Program-made: the position numbers and the translations under genes
Origin: Kitasatospora phosalacinea
GTDB taxonomy: Bacteria > Actinomycetota > Actinomycetes > Streptomycetales > Streptomycetaceae
NCBI RefSeq assembly: GCF_000717185.1
Contig: NZ_JNYE01000006.1
Location: forward strand, 1 to 64,000
Reading direction: 5' to 3'
Length of the DNA: 64,000 nucleotides
Shown: positions 18,260 to 28,580 of the stretch, in pieces
How positions within the stretch are numbered: position 1 is the stretch's first letter
Layout of the letters: every line of letters begins with the position of its first letter
Notes under the pieces: model-generated
Told to the model about the DNA's origin: nothing
Seen by the model: the letters and a program-made list of their open reading frames with translations, nothing else
Databases searched by the model: none

Positions 18260-19234
18260 CTACGGGTGGCGGTGCCGCCAGCCCGCCCAGGCCGAGACGA
18301 CCATCGAGCGGACGTCGTGCTCCGCGCTCCAGCCGAGCTCGCGGCGGATCAGCTCGGCGGAGGCCACCACCCGGGCCGGGTCGCCGGGGCGGCGGGCGGT
18401 CACCTCCGGGGCGATCCGGAGGCCGGTGACCTCGGCGACCTCGGCGATCATCTCGCGCACCGAGACGCCGCGGCCGGTGCCGATGTTCAGGGTCAGCCCG
18501 ACCCGCTCGCCGGGCCCGGCCGCCTCCAGCCGGCGGACGGCGGCGACGTGCGCGGCCGCGACGTCCGAGACGTGGATGTAGTCGCGGACGCAGGTGCCGT
18601 CCGGGGTCGGGTAGTCGTCGCCGAACACCAGCGGCGGCAGCCCGGCGGTCAGCCGCTGGAGCACCAGCGGCACCAGGTTGGCCGCGCCCGGGTCGGACAG
18701 CTCGGGGGTGGCGGCGCCCGCCACGTTGAAGTACCGCAGCGAGACCGCGGAGAGGCCGTGCGCGGCGGCGCAGGCGTTCAGCAGCCACTCGCCGGCCAGC
18801 TTGGTCTCGCCGTACGGGTTCATCGGCCGGCAGGGGGTGGACTCGTCGACCAGGTCGACGTCCGGCATGCCGTAGACGGCGGCGGAGGAGGAGAGCACCA
18901 CCCGGCGCACGCCCGCGTCGACCGCGGCGGCCAGCACGGCGCGCAGGCCCTCCACGTTCTCGTGGTAGTAGAACAGCGGCCGCTCGACGGACTCGCCGAC
19001 CTGCTTGCGGGCGGCCAGGTGCAGCACGCCGGTGACGCCGTGCTCGGCGAGGGCGCGGTCCAGCAGCGGGCGGTCCAGCGTGGAGCCGGTCACCAGCGGG
19101 ACGCCGGGCGGCAGGTTGGCGGCCGTCCCGCTGCTCAGGTCGTCCAGGACGACGGTGGGGACGCCGGCCGCGGCCAGCTCCCGGACGACGTGGCCGCCGA
19201 TGTAGCCGGCCCCTCCCGTGATCAACCAGGTCAT
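18260..19234 (-). CDS. galE: UDP-glucose 4-epimerase
   Basis: The 324-residue extended short-chain dehydrogenase has the NAD-binding GGAGYIGGH at residues 6-14, a Ser-rich SSSAAVYG catalytic strand and YGETK with the catalytic Tyr and Lys. Length and motifs fit GalE, which interconverts UDP-glucose and UDP-galactose for cell-surface sugars. No galT or galK is adjacent. It is divergent from the HtrA-like protease gene. Confidence 0.9.
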   Translation of the reverse strand: MTWLITGGAGYIGGHVVRELAAAGVPTVVLDDLSSGTAANLPPGVPLVTGSTLDRPLLDRALAEHGVTGVLHLAARKQVGESVERPLFYYHENVEGLRAVLAAAVDAGVRRVVLSSSAAVYGMPDVDLVDESTPCRPMNPYGETKLAGEWLLNACAAAHGLSAVSLRYFNVAGAATPELSDPGAANLVPLVLQRLTAGLPPLVFGDDYPTPDGTCVRDYIHVSDVAAAHVAAVRRLEAAGPGERVGLTLNIGTGRGVSVREMIAEVAEVTGLRIAPEVTARRPGDPARVVASAELIRRELGWSAEHDVRSMVVSAWAGWRHRHP

Positions 19235-19347
19235 GGCCCGATCCTAGAGGGCGCCTTTCGGCGGGCTCCCCGGGTGTGTTGCCCGAACATTCGGACAAAT
19301 CGGTGAAATGCTGACAAAGCTCTGTCCAGCGACCGGAGGTGGCCGCC

Positions 19348-20463
19348 GTGCGCCCGAAGAAGGAACCGACCCGTCCGCTCCCGGCCGGCCCCCGGCCCAC
19401 CGGGCCCAAGCTCTGGGTGGGGCCCGCGGCGCTGATCGCGGCGGCGGCGCTGCTGGCCAGCGGTTGTTCCAGCTCCGACACCGGGTCCAGCTCCACGGCG
19501 GCGGCCAGCAGCTCCTCGTCCGCGCCCGCCCCGGCCAGCAGCAACCAGTTGGAGCAGGACTACCAGCACGTGATCTCCCAGGTGCTGCCCTCGGTGGTGC
19601 AGATCACCGCGGGGGACGGCCTCGGCTCCGGGATCGTCTTCGACGACAAGGGCGACATCGTCACCAACGCGCACGTGGTCGGCAGCGCCTCCACCTTCAC
19701 CGTGACGCTGGCCAACAGCACCAAGCCGCTGGACGCCACCCTGGTCGGCAGCTACCCGGAGTCCGACCTCGCGGTGATCAAGCTCAGCAGCACGCCCAGC
19801 GGCCTCAAGCCCGCCACCTTCGCGGACAGCTCCAAGGTCGCGGTCGGGCAGATCACGCTGGCGATGGGCAGCCCGCTCGGCCTCTCCAGCAGCGTCACCC
19901 AGGGCATCGTCTCGGCGGTCGGGCGGACCGTCAGCGAACCGCAGTCGGCCGGGTCGCCCGGCGCCACCATCGGCAACATGGTGCAGACCTCGGCCGCGAT
20001 CAACCCCGGCAACAGCGGCGGCGCGCTGGTCAACCTCTCCAGCCAGGTGATCGGGATCAACACGCTGACCGCCGTCGACCCCGAGCTGAACGGCTCGGCC
20101 GCGCCCGGCATCGGCTTCGCCATCCCCGCGGTCACCGTGACCAGCATCGCCAACCAGCTGATCAAGGACGGCAAGGTCACCAACTCCGGCCGGGCCGGGC
20201 TCGGGGTGACCGTCCGCCCGTACTTCGACGCGAACTTCCAGCCGGCCGGCGCCGCGGTGGTCTCGGTGGTCGACGGCGGCCCGGCCGCCGCCGCCGGGCT
20301 GCAGGCCGGAGACGTGATCACCAAGGTCAACGACACCGCGATCACCAGCCCCGCCGCGCTGACCACCGCCCTGGCCGCCCTCAGCCCCGGCGACAAGGTC
20401 ACCGTCGGCTACCAGCGGGACGGGCAGGGCAAGAGCGCGGAGGTCACCCTCGGGACGCTGTAG
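19348..20463 (+). CDS. HtrA-like trypsin-type serine protease, lipoprotein, with PDZ domain
   Basis: The 371-residue protein begins with a signal ending in the lipobox ALLASGC (Cys about 40), then a Ser-rich linker. The protease domain shows His in VTNAHVV, Asp in SDLAVIK and Ser in NPGNSGGAL, and a C-terminal PDZ domain contains GLQAGDVITKVND. It should act outside the membrane in protein quality control. GGAGG eight bases upstream favours the GTG at 19348 over that at 19339. A terminator follows. Confidence 0.92.
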   Translation: MRPKKEPTRPLPAGPRPTGPKLWVGPAALIAAAALLASGCSSSDTGSSSTAAASSSSSAPAPASSNQLEQDYQHVISQVLPSVVQITAGDGLGSGIVFDDKGDIVTNAHVVGSASTFTVTLANSTKPLDATLVGSYPESDLAVIKLSSTPSGLKPATFADSSKVAVGQITLAMGSPLGLSSSVTQGIVSAVGRTVSEPQSAGSPGATIGNMVQTSAAINPGNSGGALVNLSSQVIGINTLTAVDPELNGSAAPGIGFAIPAVTVTSIANQLIKDGKVTNSGRAGLGVTVRPYFDANFQPAGAAVVSVVDGGPAAAAGLQAGDVITKVNDTAITSPAALTTALAALSPGDKVTVGYQRDGQGKSAEVTLGTL

Positions 20464-20477
20464 CGCCCCGCAGACCC

Positions 20478-20523
20478 GGGCCCGGAGTGCCGTACCGCGC
20501 AAGGGAGGCGGCACTCCGGGCCC
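20478..20523. terminator. Terminator between the HtrA-like gene and the histidine kinase
   Basis: A perfect 15-bp stem, GGGCCCGGAGTGCCG with its complement, encloses a 16-base loop between two convergent genes. Confidence 0.85.
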
Positions 20524-20559
20524 GTCCACGTCCGTGGCCGGGCCCGGGGGAGGGGGCGG

Positions 20560-21714
20560 TCAGCTCTTGTGGCCGGCCCGGGTGTGCCAGGGCAGCTCGA
20601 CCGTCACCGAGGTCGGGCCCTGCTCCGGACTGTCGACCACGAAGACGCCGTCCACCGACTCGGCCCGCTCGGCCAGGCCGGCCAGCCCGCCGCCCGGGTG
20701 CACCAGGGCGCCGCCGCGGCCGTCGTCCCGCACCGTCAGCATCAGCCGGTTCTCCTGGCGCCAGACCTCCACCGTGGCGGTGCGGGCGCCGGAGTGCTTG
20801 GAGGCGTTGGTCAGCAGTTCGCTGACGGTGAAGTAGGCGATGCCCTCGACCGCGGAGTCCGGCCGCTCGCCGCCCAGCTCGACGTGCACCCGGACGCCGC
20901 CGGGCAGCGTGCAGCGGGCCGCGACCGAGGAGAGCGCCGCGTCCAGCCCGCGGTCGGTGAGCACCGCGGGGTGGATGCCGCGGGCCAGGTCGCGCAGCTC
21001 CTGCAGGGCGAGCTTGACCTCGCCGTGCGCCGCGTCGACCATCTTCTGCGCGGCCACCGGGTCCTCCGTCAGCTTCTCCTTGGCCAGGCCCAGGTCCATC
21101 GCCAGGGCGACCAGCCGGGCCTGCGCGCCGTCGTGCAGGTCGCGCTCGATGCGGCGCAGGTCGGCCGCGGCGGTGTCGACCACCACGCCCCGGTCGTCCT
21201 CCAGCTCGCGGACCCGCTCGGCCAGCGCGCCCGGCCACAGCAGCGACTCCACCAGCAGCCGGGAGACCCAGCTGATCGACGCCATCGCCCAGGGCAGCAC
21301 CGGCCAGCCGACCACCAGCAGCACCAGCGTCAGCACGAAGCTCAGGACGCCCCAGACCAGCAGCGCCACGCAGTACAGCGCGGAGCGCCAGTTCAGCCCG
21401 TCGCCCAGCGCGGCCACCACCCGGCCGGCCAGCCCGGCCCGGACCGGACGCAGCGGCTCCGGCTCGGTGACCCTGCTGCCCAGCTCGGCCCGCGCCCGGG
21501 CCCGGGCCACCCGGCCGAACCAGCGGCAGCAGCCCAGCCCGAAGGCCAGCAGCGGCAGCCCGACCAGCGTCACCGCCAGGCCGAGCCCCGTCGTCAGCAG
21601 CACGGCCGCCACGACGAACCCGGCCACCCCGATCGGGAAGTTCAGCAGGGCGTTGCGCACCTGCCGCCACAGCTGCGGCCCGTACAACGACGGGCGCTTC
21701 GCCTCGTTCTCCAT
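20560..21714 (-). CDS. Sensor histidine kinase (HisKA_3 / NarL-type system)
   Basis: The 384-residue protein has two hydrophobic regions at about residues 27-62 and 110-145, a HisKA_3 box with the phosphoacceptor His194 in [12 protein letters not shown], and an ATPase domain with the N-box LLTNASKHS and DDGRGG. The N-terminal part resembles the integral-membrane sensor found in many Streptomyces kinases. No response regulator gene is adjacent in the window, so it is an orphan or its partner has moved. The start follows AGGAGAGG. Confidence 0.9.
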   Translation of the reverse strand: MENEAKRPSLYGPQLWRQVRNALLNFPIGVAGFVVAAVLLTTGLGLAVTLVGLPLLAFGLGCCRWFGRVARARARAELGSRVTEPEPLRPVRAGLAGRVVAALGDGLNWRSALYCVALLVWGVLSFVLTLVLLVVGWPVLPWAMASISWVSRLLVESLLWPGALAERVRELEDDRGVVVDTAAADLRRIERDLHDGAQARLVALAMDLGLAKEKLTEDPVAAQKMVDAAHGEVKLALQELRDLARGIHPAVLTDRGLDAALSSVAARCTLPGGVRVHVELGGERPDSAVEGIAYFTVSELLTNASKHSGARTATVEVWRQENRLMLTVRDDGRGGALVHPGGGLAGLAERAESVDGVFVVDSPEQGPTSVTVELPWHTRAGHKS

Positions 21715-22002
21715 GGTCGGCGCCCTCTCCTGGTGGTCTCGCCGGTGCTTTGTCGATCACCAGCATCCCGGTCGGCGACCGCCCCCCGCCATGGTGCTGC
21801 ACTCCCTCTTCTTCCGGGGGTTATCCCCACCCCCGGCGGTGTGCTCCGGGCCCGGACCGTCCGCAAGCGGAATTCCCGCGGTGTCCGGCGGAAGTCCGTC
21901 GGCCGTCTTGCAGGACGGGCAGGTGGAGGAGTAAACGAGCGGTGCACATAGACTCCCGCGATAGCGATGGTTATGGACGGGCAAAGAAGAAGGGCGTGAC
22001 CC

Positions 22003-22410
22003 ATGGAGTGGCAGCCGCTCGCTGCCGACCCCGCCGCCGGCAGCGGTTACTTCGACGCCTACGCGGCGGTCGGACTGCTGGCGGTCATCGGTGTCCTCTT
22101 CGTCGTGGTGTCGTTCACCGCGAACCGCCTGCTGCGACCGGTGGTCGACACCCCCGAGAAGCTGCTCGCCTACGAGTGCGGGGTCGACCCGGTCGGCGAG
22201 GGCTGGGCGCACACCCAGATCCGGTACTACGTCTACGCCTTCCTGTACGTGATCTTCGCGGTCGACGCGATCTACCTGTTCCCGTGGGCCACGGTGTTCG
22301 CCGCCGCCGGCTTCGGGGCGGCCACGCTGGTGGAGATGTTCGTCTTCATCGGCTTCCTCGCGGTCGGACTGCTCTACGCCTGGAAGAAGGGCGTCCTGGA
22401 ATGGACGTGA
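22003..22410 (+). CDS. nuoA: NADH-quinone oxidoreductase subunit A
   Basis: The 135-residue membrane protein has three hydrophobic segments and the NuoA motif [12 protein letters not shown]. It opens a ten-gene operon for a partial complex I. Its last 10 bp overlap the nuoB start, so the two are translationally coupled. Streptomyces species are known to carry a second, incomplete nuo cluster besides the full 14-gene operon, and this one fits that pattern. Confidence 0.95.
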   Translation: MEWQPLAADPAAGSGYFDAYAAVGLLAVIGVLFVVVSFTANRLLRPVVDTPEKLLAYECGVDPVGEGWAHTQIRYYVYAFLYVIFAVDAIYLFPWATVFAAAGFGAATLVEMFVFIGFLAVGLLYAWKKGVLEWT

Positions 22411-23039
22411 CGCACTCGCACGGGACGCCCGGCAACGGCCCCGTCCCGCTCGGCATCCCCGACCCGGCCCGCCCCGGCGCCGCCGTCGAGCAGCGCCGCC
22501 TCGGCCCGCTGGCCCGGCTCGCGCCGGACCCGGTCAAGGTGGTGCTCAACTGGGGCCGCCGCTACAGCCTCTGGTGCTTCAACTTCGGACTCGCCTGCTG
22601 CGCGATCGAGTTCATCGCCGCGTCGATGGCCAAGCACGACTTCATCCGGATGGGTGTCATCCCGTTCGCGCCCGGCCCCCGCCAGGCCGACCTGATGATC
22701 GTCTCGGGCACCGTCACCGACAAGATGGCCCCCGCGGTCAAGCGCCTGTACGAGCAGATGCCCGAACCGAAGTACGTCATCTCCTTCGGGGCCTGCGCCA
22801 ACTCCGGCGGCCCGTACTGGGACTCGTACTCCGTCACCAAGGGCGTCGACCAGATCATCCCGGTCGACGTCTACGTGCCCGGCTGCCCGCCCCGGCCCGA
22901 GGCGCTGCTCCAGGGCATCCTGAAGCTGCAGGAGAAGATCGCCGCCGAGGACGTCCCGCAGCGCTACGCCGCGCCCGCCGACGCGCTGCGCCGCCCGCTG
23001 CGGCCCGCGCCGGACGCCACCGGGGAGGGGACGAAGTGA
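22401..23039 (+). CDS. nuoB: NADH-quinone oxidoreductase subunit B
   Basis: The 212-residue subunit holds the N2 [4Fe-4S] cluster: adjacent cysteines in FGLACCAIE, a third in [10 protein letters not shown] and a fourth in [16 protein letters not shown]. The N-terminal 40 residues are longer than in short NuoB forms. It overlaps nuoA upstream and nuoC downstream (GTGA). In full complex I cluster N2 passes electrons to quinone at the NuoB/NuoD interface, but no nuoD is present here. Confidence 0.95.
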   Translation: MDVTHSHGTPGNGPVPLGIPDPARPGAAVEQRRLGPLARLAPDPVKVVLNWGRRYSLWCFNFGLACCAIEFIAASMAKHDFIRMGVIPFAPGPRQADLMIVSGTVTDKMAPAVKRLYEQMPEPKYVISFGACANSGGPYWDSYSVTKGVDQIIPVDVYVPGCPPRPEALLQGILKLQEKIAAEDVPQRYAAPADALRRPLRPAPDATGEGTK

Positions 23040-24064
23040 GCGACGCCGCCGAGCCCGCCGAGTCGGCCGGAACCCCGGAGACCCCGGGGCCCGCGCCCGA
23101 GCCGACGCCCGCCGAGCGGACCGCCGCCGCGGTCGGCCCCTGGGCGACCGCCGTCGAGGCGTACGACCTGCTCACCGTCGACGTGCCCGCCGAGCACTGG
23201 ACCGAGGCGCTCACCGCCGCCCGCGACACCCTCGGCCTGGCCTTCCTGGACTGGCTGAGCGCCGTCGACGACCTCGACCGGGGCTTCGCCGTCTGCGCGC
23301 ACCTGGCCGCCGTCGGCGGGCCCGGCGGCGTGCGCAGGCTGCTGCTGCGCACCCGGGTGCCGCGCGAGAAGGCCGTGCTGCCGAGCGCCGTCGGGGTGTA
23401 CGCCGGTGCCGCCTGGCACGAGCGGGAGACCCTGGAGATGTTCGGCATCGAGTTCCCGGGCCACCCGTACCCCGCCACGCTGCTGCTGCCGGACGGCTTC
23501 GAGGGCCACCCGCTGCGCAAGGACTTCGTGCTGGCCGCCCGGGTCGCCAAGGACTGGCCCGGCGCCAAGGAACCCGGCGAGGCCGCCGACCACGGCGGCC
23601 CGGCCCGGCGCAAGATGCAGCCCGCCGGCGTCCCCGACCCGAACGAGTGGGGGCCGCTCAAGGGCACCCTGCCGCCGGTCGCCGAACGCCCCGCCCGCGG
23701 CGCCGCCCGGGCCGGTGCGGCCGCCGGGGCCGAGCGCCCGCGCCGCACCCGCAGCGCGGAGGCGGGCCCCGCCGGCCAGGCCGACGCCCCGCCCGTCCGC
23801 GCCGACCGGCCGCGCCGCACCCGCAGCGTCGGCGAGGGGTCGGTCAGCCAGGCCGCGGAACCCGCCGAACCGGCGGAGGCACCGCGCCGCGCGGCCCGCA
23901 CCCGGTCCGCCGACGCCCCGTGGCACGCGCCCGTCCCGGCGCACGACGAGCAACCGGCGCCCGGACGACCCGGACCGGAACAGCCCGGGCGACCCGAGCC
24001 GGAACAGCCCACCGAACAGCCCGCCGAACAGCCCGCCGAGCAGCAGGACGGAGACAGCGCGTGA
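23036..24064 (+). CDS. nuoC: NADH-quinone oxidoreductase subunit C with long low-complexity tail
   Basis: The 342-residue protein has a NuoC core (to about residue 205) with the 30-kDa-subunit signature [16 protein letters not shown] and [12 protein letters not shown]. The remaining 135 residues are low complexity: three RRTRS/ARTRS blocks and an [15 protein letters not shown] repeat. The tail is not part of normal NuoC and nuoD, which should follow, is absent. The GTG start overlaps the nuoB stop and its stop overlaps the nuoH start (GTGA). Confidence 0.9.
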   Translation: MSDAAEPAESAGTPETPGPAPEPTPAERTAAAVGPWATAVEAYDLLTVDVPAEHWTEALTAARDTLGLAFLDWLSAVDDLDRGFAVCAHLAAVGGPGGVRRLLLRTRVPREKAVLPSAVGVYAGAAWHERETLEMFGIEFPGHPYPATLLLPDGFEGHPLRKDFVLAARVAKDWPGAKEPGEAADHGGPARRKMQPAGVPDPNEWGPLKGTLPPVAERPARGAARAGAAAGAERPRRTRSAEAGPAGQADAPPVRADRPRRTRSVGEGSVSQAAEPAEPAEAPRRAARTRSADAPWHAPVPAHDEQPAPGRPGPEQPGRPEPEQPTEQPAEQPAEQQDGDSA

Positions 24065-25020
24065 ACCTCCTCGACACGCTGCTGCGCTGCGTCGGCACGC
24101 TGGTGGCGTTCCTGGTGCTGCCGCTGGTGGTCGGCCAGACCGAGCACAAGGTGATGGCGCACATGCAGGGCCGGCTCGGCCCGATGTACGCGGGCGGCTT
24201 CCACGGCTGGGCGCAACTGGTCGCCGACGGCGTGAAGTTCGTCCAGAAGGAGAACGTCGTCCCGGCCGGTGCGGACCGCAGGGTCTTCCAACTGGCCCCG
24301 GCCGTCGCACTGCTGCCGTACCTGCTGGTGCTGCTAGTGATCCCGGTCGGGCCGGACGGGATGGTCGGCCAGGTGGTCGACGCGGGCATCTTCTTCGTGC
24401 TGGCCGTGATGGGCATCGGCGTGCTGGGCTCGCTGATGGCGGGCTGGGCGTCGGCCAACAAGTTCTCGCTGCTGGGCGCGCTGCGCACGGCCGCGCAGCT
24501 GATGTCGTACGAGCTGCCGATGCTGCTGGCCGCGGCCTCGGTGGCGATGGCGGCGGGCACCGTCTCGCTGCCGGGCATCGTGGACGCCTTCCACTGGTGG
24601 TGGGTGCCGTGGCAGCTGATCGGCGCGTTCGTGTTCTTCACGGCCGGCCTGGCCGAGCTGCAGCGCCCGCCGTTCGACATGCCGGTGGCCGACTCGGAGA
24701 TCATCTTCGGTGCGTTCACCGAGTACACCGGCCTGCGCTTCGCCCTGTTCCTGCTCTCCGAGTACGCGGGCATCGTGGTGCTCTGCGGGCTGACCACCGT
24801 GCTGTTCCTGGGCGGCTGGCACGGCCCGTTCGAAGACGACCTCGGCTGGCTCTGGACGCTGGTGAAGACCTTCGCGCTGGCCTTCGTGGTGCTCTGGCTG
24901 CGCGTCACCTACCCGCGCCTGCGCGAGGACCAGCTGATGCGCTTCGCGTGGACGGTGCTGATCCCGCTGGCGCTGGCCCAGCTCGCCCTGACCGGCATCA
25001 TCAAGGTGGCGATCTCGTAA
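24061..25020 (+). CDS. nuoH: NADH-quinone oxidoreductase subunit H
   Basis: The 319-residue subunit has about eight membrane segments and conserved NuoH loops ([43 protein letters not shown]). NuoH forms the quinone-channel floor in the membrane arm of complex I. GTG start overlaps the nuoC stop, and the TAA stop shares a base with the nuoI ATG (TAATG). Confidence 0.95.
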   Translation: MNLLDTLLRCVGTLVAFLVLPLVVGQTEHKVMAHMQGRLGPMYAGGFHGWAQLVADGVKFVQKENVVPAGADRRVFQLAPAVALLPYLLVLLVIPVGPDGMVGQVVDAGIFFVLAVMGIGVLGSLMAGWASANKFSLLGALRTAAQLMSYELPMLLAAASVAMAAGTVSLPGIVDAFHWWWVPWQLIGAFVFFTAGLAELQRPPFDMPVADSEIIFGAFTEYTGLRFALFLLSEYAGIVVLCGLTTVLFLGGWHGPFEDDLGWLWTLVKTFALAFVVLWLRVTYPRLREDQLMRFAWTVLIPLALAQLALTGIIKVAIS

Positions 25021-25601
25021 TGGGAATTCCCGGCTCCGGCCTGGCCAAGGGCCTGGCCGTCACCATGCGCACGATGATGCGGAAGACCGTCACCGCGCAG
25101 TACCCCGACGTGCAGCCCGACCTGCCGCCGCGCACCCGCGGGGTGATCGCGCTGCTGGAGGAGAACTGCACGGTCTGCATGCTGTGCGCCCGCGAGTGCC
25201 CGGACTGGTGCATCTACATCGACTCCCACAAGGAGACGCTGCCCGCCGCCGACCCGAACGCCCGCGCCCGCACCCGCAACGTGCTGGACCGCTTCGCGAT
25301 CGACTTCTCGCTCTGCATGTACTGCGGGATCTGCGTCGAGGTGTGCCCGTTCGACGCGCTGTTCTGGTCCCCGGAGTTCGAGTACGCCGAGACCGACATC
25401 CGCGAGCTCACCCACGAGCGCGAGCGGCTGCGCGAGTGGATGTGGACCGTCCCGCCGCCGCCCGCGCACGACCCCGCGGCGGAGGAGCCCAAGGAGATCG
25501 CCATGGCCCGCAAGGCCGCCGACAAGCTGGCCGCCGCCGCCGCCGCCGCTGCCGCGGCAGCGGCCGAGGCCGCCACCGCCGAGGAGGGTGGGGAGAGTTG
25601 A
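25020..25601 (+). CDS. nuoI: NADH-quinone oxidoreductase subunit I (2x[4Fe-4S])
   Basis: The 193-residue protein has two ferredoxin-type cluster motifs, [15 protein letters not shown] and [12 protein letters not shown], for clusters N6a and N6b. The last 40 residues are an Ala-rich tail, including a run of more than ten Ala, that normal NuoI lacks. It follows nuoH with a one-base overlap and is coupled to nuoJ. Confidence 0.95.
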   Translation: MGIPGSGLAKGLAVTMRTMMRKTVTAQYPDVQPDLPPRTRGVIALLEENCTVCMLCARECPDWCIYIDSHKETLPAADPNARARTRNVLDRFAIDFSLCMYCGICVEVCPFDALFWSPEFEYAETDIRELTHERERLREWMWTVPPPPAHDPAAEEPKEIAMARKAADKLAAAAAAAAAAAAEAATAEEGGES

Positions 25602-26236
25602 GCACCCTGCTGGCCGCGGCGGGCTCGCTGGAGCCCGCCGCGCGCTCGTACCTCTCGCCGACCGGGCAGGAGATCGTCTTCCTGCTGGTCGGTGTGCTCG
25701 TGCTCGGCGCGGCCGTCGTCTCGGTGACGACCCGGCAGCTGGTGCACGCCGCGCTGTGGCTGGTGGTCGCGCTGGGCGGGCTCGCGGTCGAGTTCCTGCT
25801 GCTGACGGCCGAGTTCGTGGCCTGGGTGCAGGTGCTGGTGTACCTGGGCTCGGTGGTCGTGCTGGTGCTGTTCGGCCTGATGCTGACCCGCGCCCCGATC
25901 GGCCGCTCCCCGGAGGCCGACTCCGGCAACCGCCCGGCCGCGCTCGCGGTCGGCGCCGCCTCCGCCGCGACCCTGGTCACCCTGGTCGTCGACGCGTTCC
26001 GCTCGTCCTGGATCGACCTGTCCGGCGCGGCCGGCACCACCCGGCTGACCGGCGAGTACCTGTTCTCGCACTGGGTGCTGCCGTTCGAGGCGCTGTCGGT
26101 GCTGCTGCTCGCCGCCCTGGTCGGCGCGATCGTGCTGTCCCGCAGCAAGGACGGGGGCACGGACGCCAGGCCGCGCGCGGGCAAGCTGCGCACCGGCAGG
26201 CCGTCCGCCGCCCCGACGAAGCCGAAGGAGCGCTGA
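25598..26236 (+). CDS. nuoJ: NADH-quinone oxidoreductase subunit J
   Basis: The 212-residue membrane protein has five hydrophobic segments and the NuoJ core [15 protein letters not shown]...[19 protein letters not shown] start at 25598 overlaps the nuoI stop (TTGA) and has GAGGGTGGGGAG upstream, which decides the start. The C-terminal basic tail is longer than usual. Confidence 0.93.
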   Translation: MSTLLAAAGSLEPAARSYLSPTGQEIVFLLVGVLVLGAAVVSVTTRQLVHAALWLVVALGGLAVEFLLLTAEFVAWVQVLVYLGSVVVLVLFGLMLTRAPIGRSPEADSGNRPAALAVGAASAATLVTLVVDAFRSSWIDLSGAAGTTRLTGEYLFSHWVLPFEALSVLLLAALVGAIVLSRSKDGGTDARPRAGKLRTGRPSAAPTKPKER

Positions 26237-26237
26237 C

Positions 26238-26588
26238 GTGCACCTCGCCTACCCCGCCGTCCTCGCCGTGCTGCTGTTCAGCGTCGGCGTGTACGGCGTG
26301 CTCGCCCGGCGCAACGTCATCCTGGTGCTGATGTCGGTCGAGCTGATGCTCAACGCCGTCAACCTCAACCTGGTCGCCTTCGACGTCTGGCTGCGCGACG
26401 CCCTGCACGCCGGACAGGCGCTCACCCTGTTCACCATCACCATCGCCGCCGCCGAGATCGGCCTCGGCCTGGCCATCGTGCTGCTGGTCTACCGCACCCG
26501 CCGCACCGCCGCCGTCGACGAGGTCACCGCGCTCGGCGACCGTCACGAGGCGGCCGACGACCACGCGAAGGAGCAGGCCGCCGCATGA
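26238..26588 (+). CDS. nuoK: NADH-quinone oxidoreductase subunit K
   Basis: The 116-residue protein has three membrane segments with the conserved Glu in [14 protein letters not shown] and a second in [12 protein letters not shown], both needed for proton transfer in this family. It begins two bases after the nuoJ stop and overlaps nuoL by ATGA. Confidence 0.95.
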   Translation: MHLAYPAVLAVLLFSVGVYGVLARRNVILVLMSVELMLNAVNLNLVAFDVWLRDALHAGQALTLFTITIAAAEIGLGLAIVLLVYRTRRTAAVDEVTALGDRHEAADDHAKEQAAA

Positions 26589-28537
26589 ACCTCGCGCTGC
26601 CGATCCTCGTCCCCGTGCTGCCCGCGCTCGGTGCCGCCGCGGGCCTCGCCACCGGCCGCCGGTACCCCGGCCTGGCCCGCCCGCTGGCGGTGCTGCCGGT
26701 CGCGGTCTCCGCCGTGCTGGCCCTGGTCACCGCCCTCCAGCTGGGCACCGGCACCACCCTGGACGCCGCCACCCGGCTCGCCCCCACCGGCGGCCCCGAG
26801 ATCTCGCTCGCCCTGCACCTGGACGGCTTCTCCTCGCTGATCTCGGTGCTGGTCGGCCTGGTCGCCACCTGCGTGCAGGTCTACTCGACCGCGTACCTGA
26901 AGGACGACCCGCGCTACCCCTCGTACGCGGCCCTGGTCTCGCTGTTCACCGCCGCGATGTTCCTGGTCGTCTACTCCGGCGACCTGATCGTGCTGCTGGT
27001 CGGCTGGGAGGTGATGGGCATCTGCTCGTACTTCCTGATCGGCCACCACTGGGAGGGCGCCGACGCCCGCGCCGCCTCGCTGAAGGCCTTCCTGGTCACC
27101 AAGCTCGGTGACGTGCCGTTCCTGTTCGGCCTGTTCCTGCTCGGCGCGGACGCGGGCAGCTTCCGGATCACCGAGGTGCTGCACACCGCCGCCACCGGCG
27201 GCCTCCAGCACCCCACCCTGATCGCCCTGCTGCTGCTCGCGGGCGTCGCGGGCAAGAGCGCCCAGTTCCCGCTGCACACCTGGCTCCCGGACGCGATGGC
27301 CGGCCCGACCCCGGTCTCCGCGCTGATCCACGCCGCCACCATGGTCGCCGCGGGCATCTACCTGGTCGCCCGGCTGCTGCCGGTCTTCCTGCTCTCCTCC
27401 GCCGCCCTGCTGGTGCTGGCCGTGATGGCCGCCGTCACCATGGTCGGCTCCGCGCTGTGCGCGCTCGCCCAGGACGACCTCAAGCGCGTCCTCGCCTACT
27501 CGACGGTCGGCCAGCTCGGCTACATGGCCGGGGCGCTGGCCTCCGGCGACCGGCAGGCCGCGGTGTTCCACCTGGTCGCGCACGGCGCGTTCAAGGCCCT
27601 GCTGTTCCTCACCGCGGGCGTGGTCATCCACGCCGCGCACACCAACTCGATCAGCGCCATGTCCCGGATCGACGGCCTGCGCCGCCGCGTCCCCGACGCC
27701 TACTGGACGATGGGCATCGGCCTGGTCGCCCTGGTCGGCCTGCCGCCGTTCGCGGGCTTCTTCTCCAAGGAGTCCGTGCTCACCGCCGCCGAGCACGCCG
27801 CCCACGGCGAGGCCCTCACCGGCCACCTCGGCCCCGCCTCGGCCGTCCCCGCCGCGGCGGGCTGGACCGTCCTGGTCGCCGGGCTGGTCACCGCGCTGCT
27901 CACCGCCGCGTACGCCACCCGGCTCTGGCTGGTCGCCTTCCACGCGAAGCCGGTCGCCCCCGCCGACGCCGACGCCCCGTACTCCCCGGAGGTCGACGAG
28001 GCCGACCCGGCCCACGACGAACCCGCCGCGATGCGCTGGACGCTGTGGGTGCTGGCCGTGCCCAGCATGGGCTTCGGCCTGCTCGGGCTGCGCTCCGAGT
28101 GGCTGCCCCGCCTGCTCGACGGCGCACCGCTGCGCCCCGGCCTCGAGACCGTGGTCCTGGGCACCGGCGCCGCCCTGGCCGGCATCGTGATCGCCTACGC
28201 CGCCTGGCGCGCGGCCAGCGCCCGGGCCGCCGACGGGCAGCCCGCCACCGACCCCGGCCGCCTGCTGCTCGGCCCGCTGCACGGGCCCGCCCAGCACGGC
28301 TTCGGCGTCGACCGGCTCTACAGCGCCCTGTTCGTCCGGCCCACCGCGGCCGCCGCGAAGCTGGTCCGCTTCCTGGACCGCGCCGTGGTCGAGACGTACG
28401 TCCGCGGCGCCGGCGCCGCGCCCGGCTGGATCGGCCGCGCCGTGCGCTTCGCCCAGACCGGCAACGCCCAGGGCTACCTGAGCGCGCTGCTGGCCGGGGC
28501 CGTCCTGCTCGCCGTCCTGGTGGCGGTCGGTTCATGA
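26585..28537 (+). CDS. nuoL: NADH-quinone oxidoreductase subunit L
   Basis: The 650-residue antiporter-like subunit has the conserved [39 protein letters not shown] and [14 protein letters not shown] segments with the channel Lys and Glu residues, and the long C-terminal lateral part beyond residue 510. It is the distal proton pump of the membrane arm. It overlaps nuoK and is followed after 43 bp by nuoM. Confidence 0.95.
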   Translation: MNLALPILVPVLPALGAAAGLATGRRYPGLARPLAVLPVAVSAVLALVTALQLGTGTTLDAATRLAPTGGPEISLALHLDGFSSLISVLVGLVATCVQVYSTAYLKDDPRYPSYAALVSLFTAAMFLVVYSGDLIVLLVGWEVMGICSYFLIGHHWEGADARAASLKAFLVTKLGDVPFLFGLFLLGADAGSFRITEVLHTAATGGLQHPTLIALLLLAGVAGKSAQFPLHTWLPDAMAGPTPVSALIHAATMVAAGIYLVARLLPVFLLSSAALLVLAVMAAVTMVGSALCALAQDDLKRVLAYSTVGQLGYMAGALASGDRQAAVFHLVAHGAFKALLFLTAGVVIHAAHTNSISAMSRIDGLRRRVPDAYWTMGIGLVALVGLPPFAGFFSKESVLTAAEHAAHGEALTGHLGPASAVPAAAGWTVLVAGLVTALLTAAYATRLWLVAFHAKPVAPADADAPYSPEVDEADPAHDEPAAMRWTLWVLAVPSMGFGLLGLRSEWLPRLLDGAPLRPGLETVVLGTGAALAGIVIAYAAWRAASARAADGQPATDPGRLLLGPLHGPAQHGFGVDRLYSALFVRPTAAAAKLVRFLDRAVVETYVRGAGAAPGWIGRAVRFAQTGNAQGYLSALLAGAVLLAVLVAVGS

Positions 28538-28580
28538 ACCATCCTCACCTCCCCGTCCCGGCACGCCCTTGGAGCCCCCG

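Noticed and set aside
26543..28297. Long minus-strand reading frame of 584 codons antisense to nuoL
   Set aside because: It mirrors a recognisable NuoL and is a GC-rich frame shadow; composition is Gly/Arg/Ala/Gln rich with no fold.
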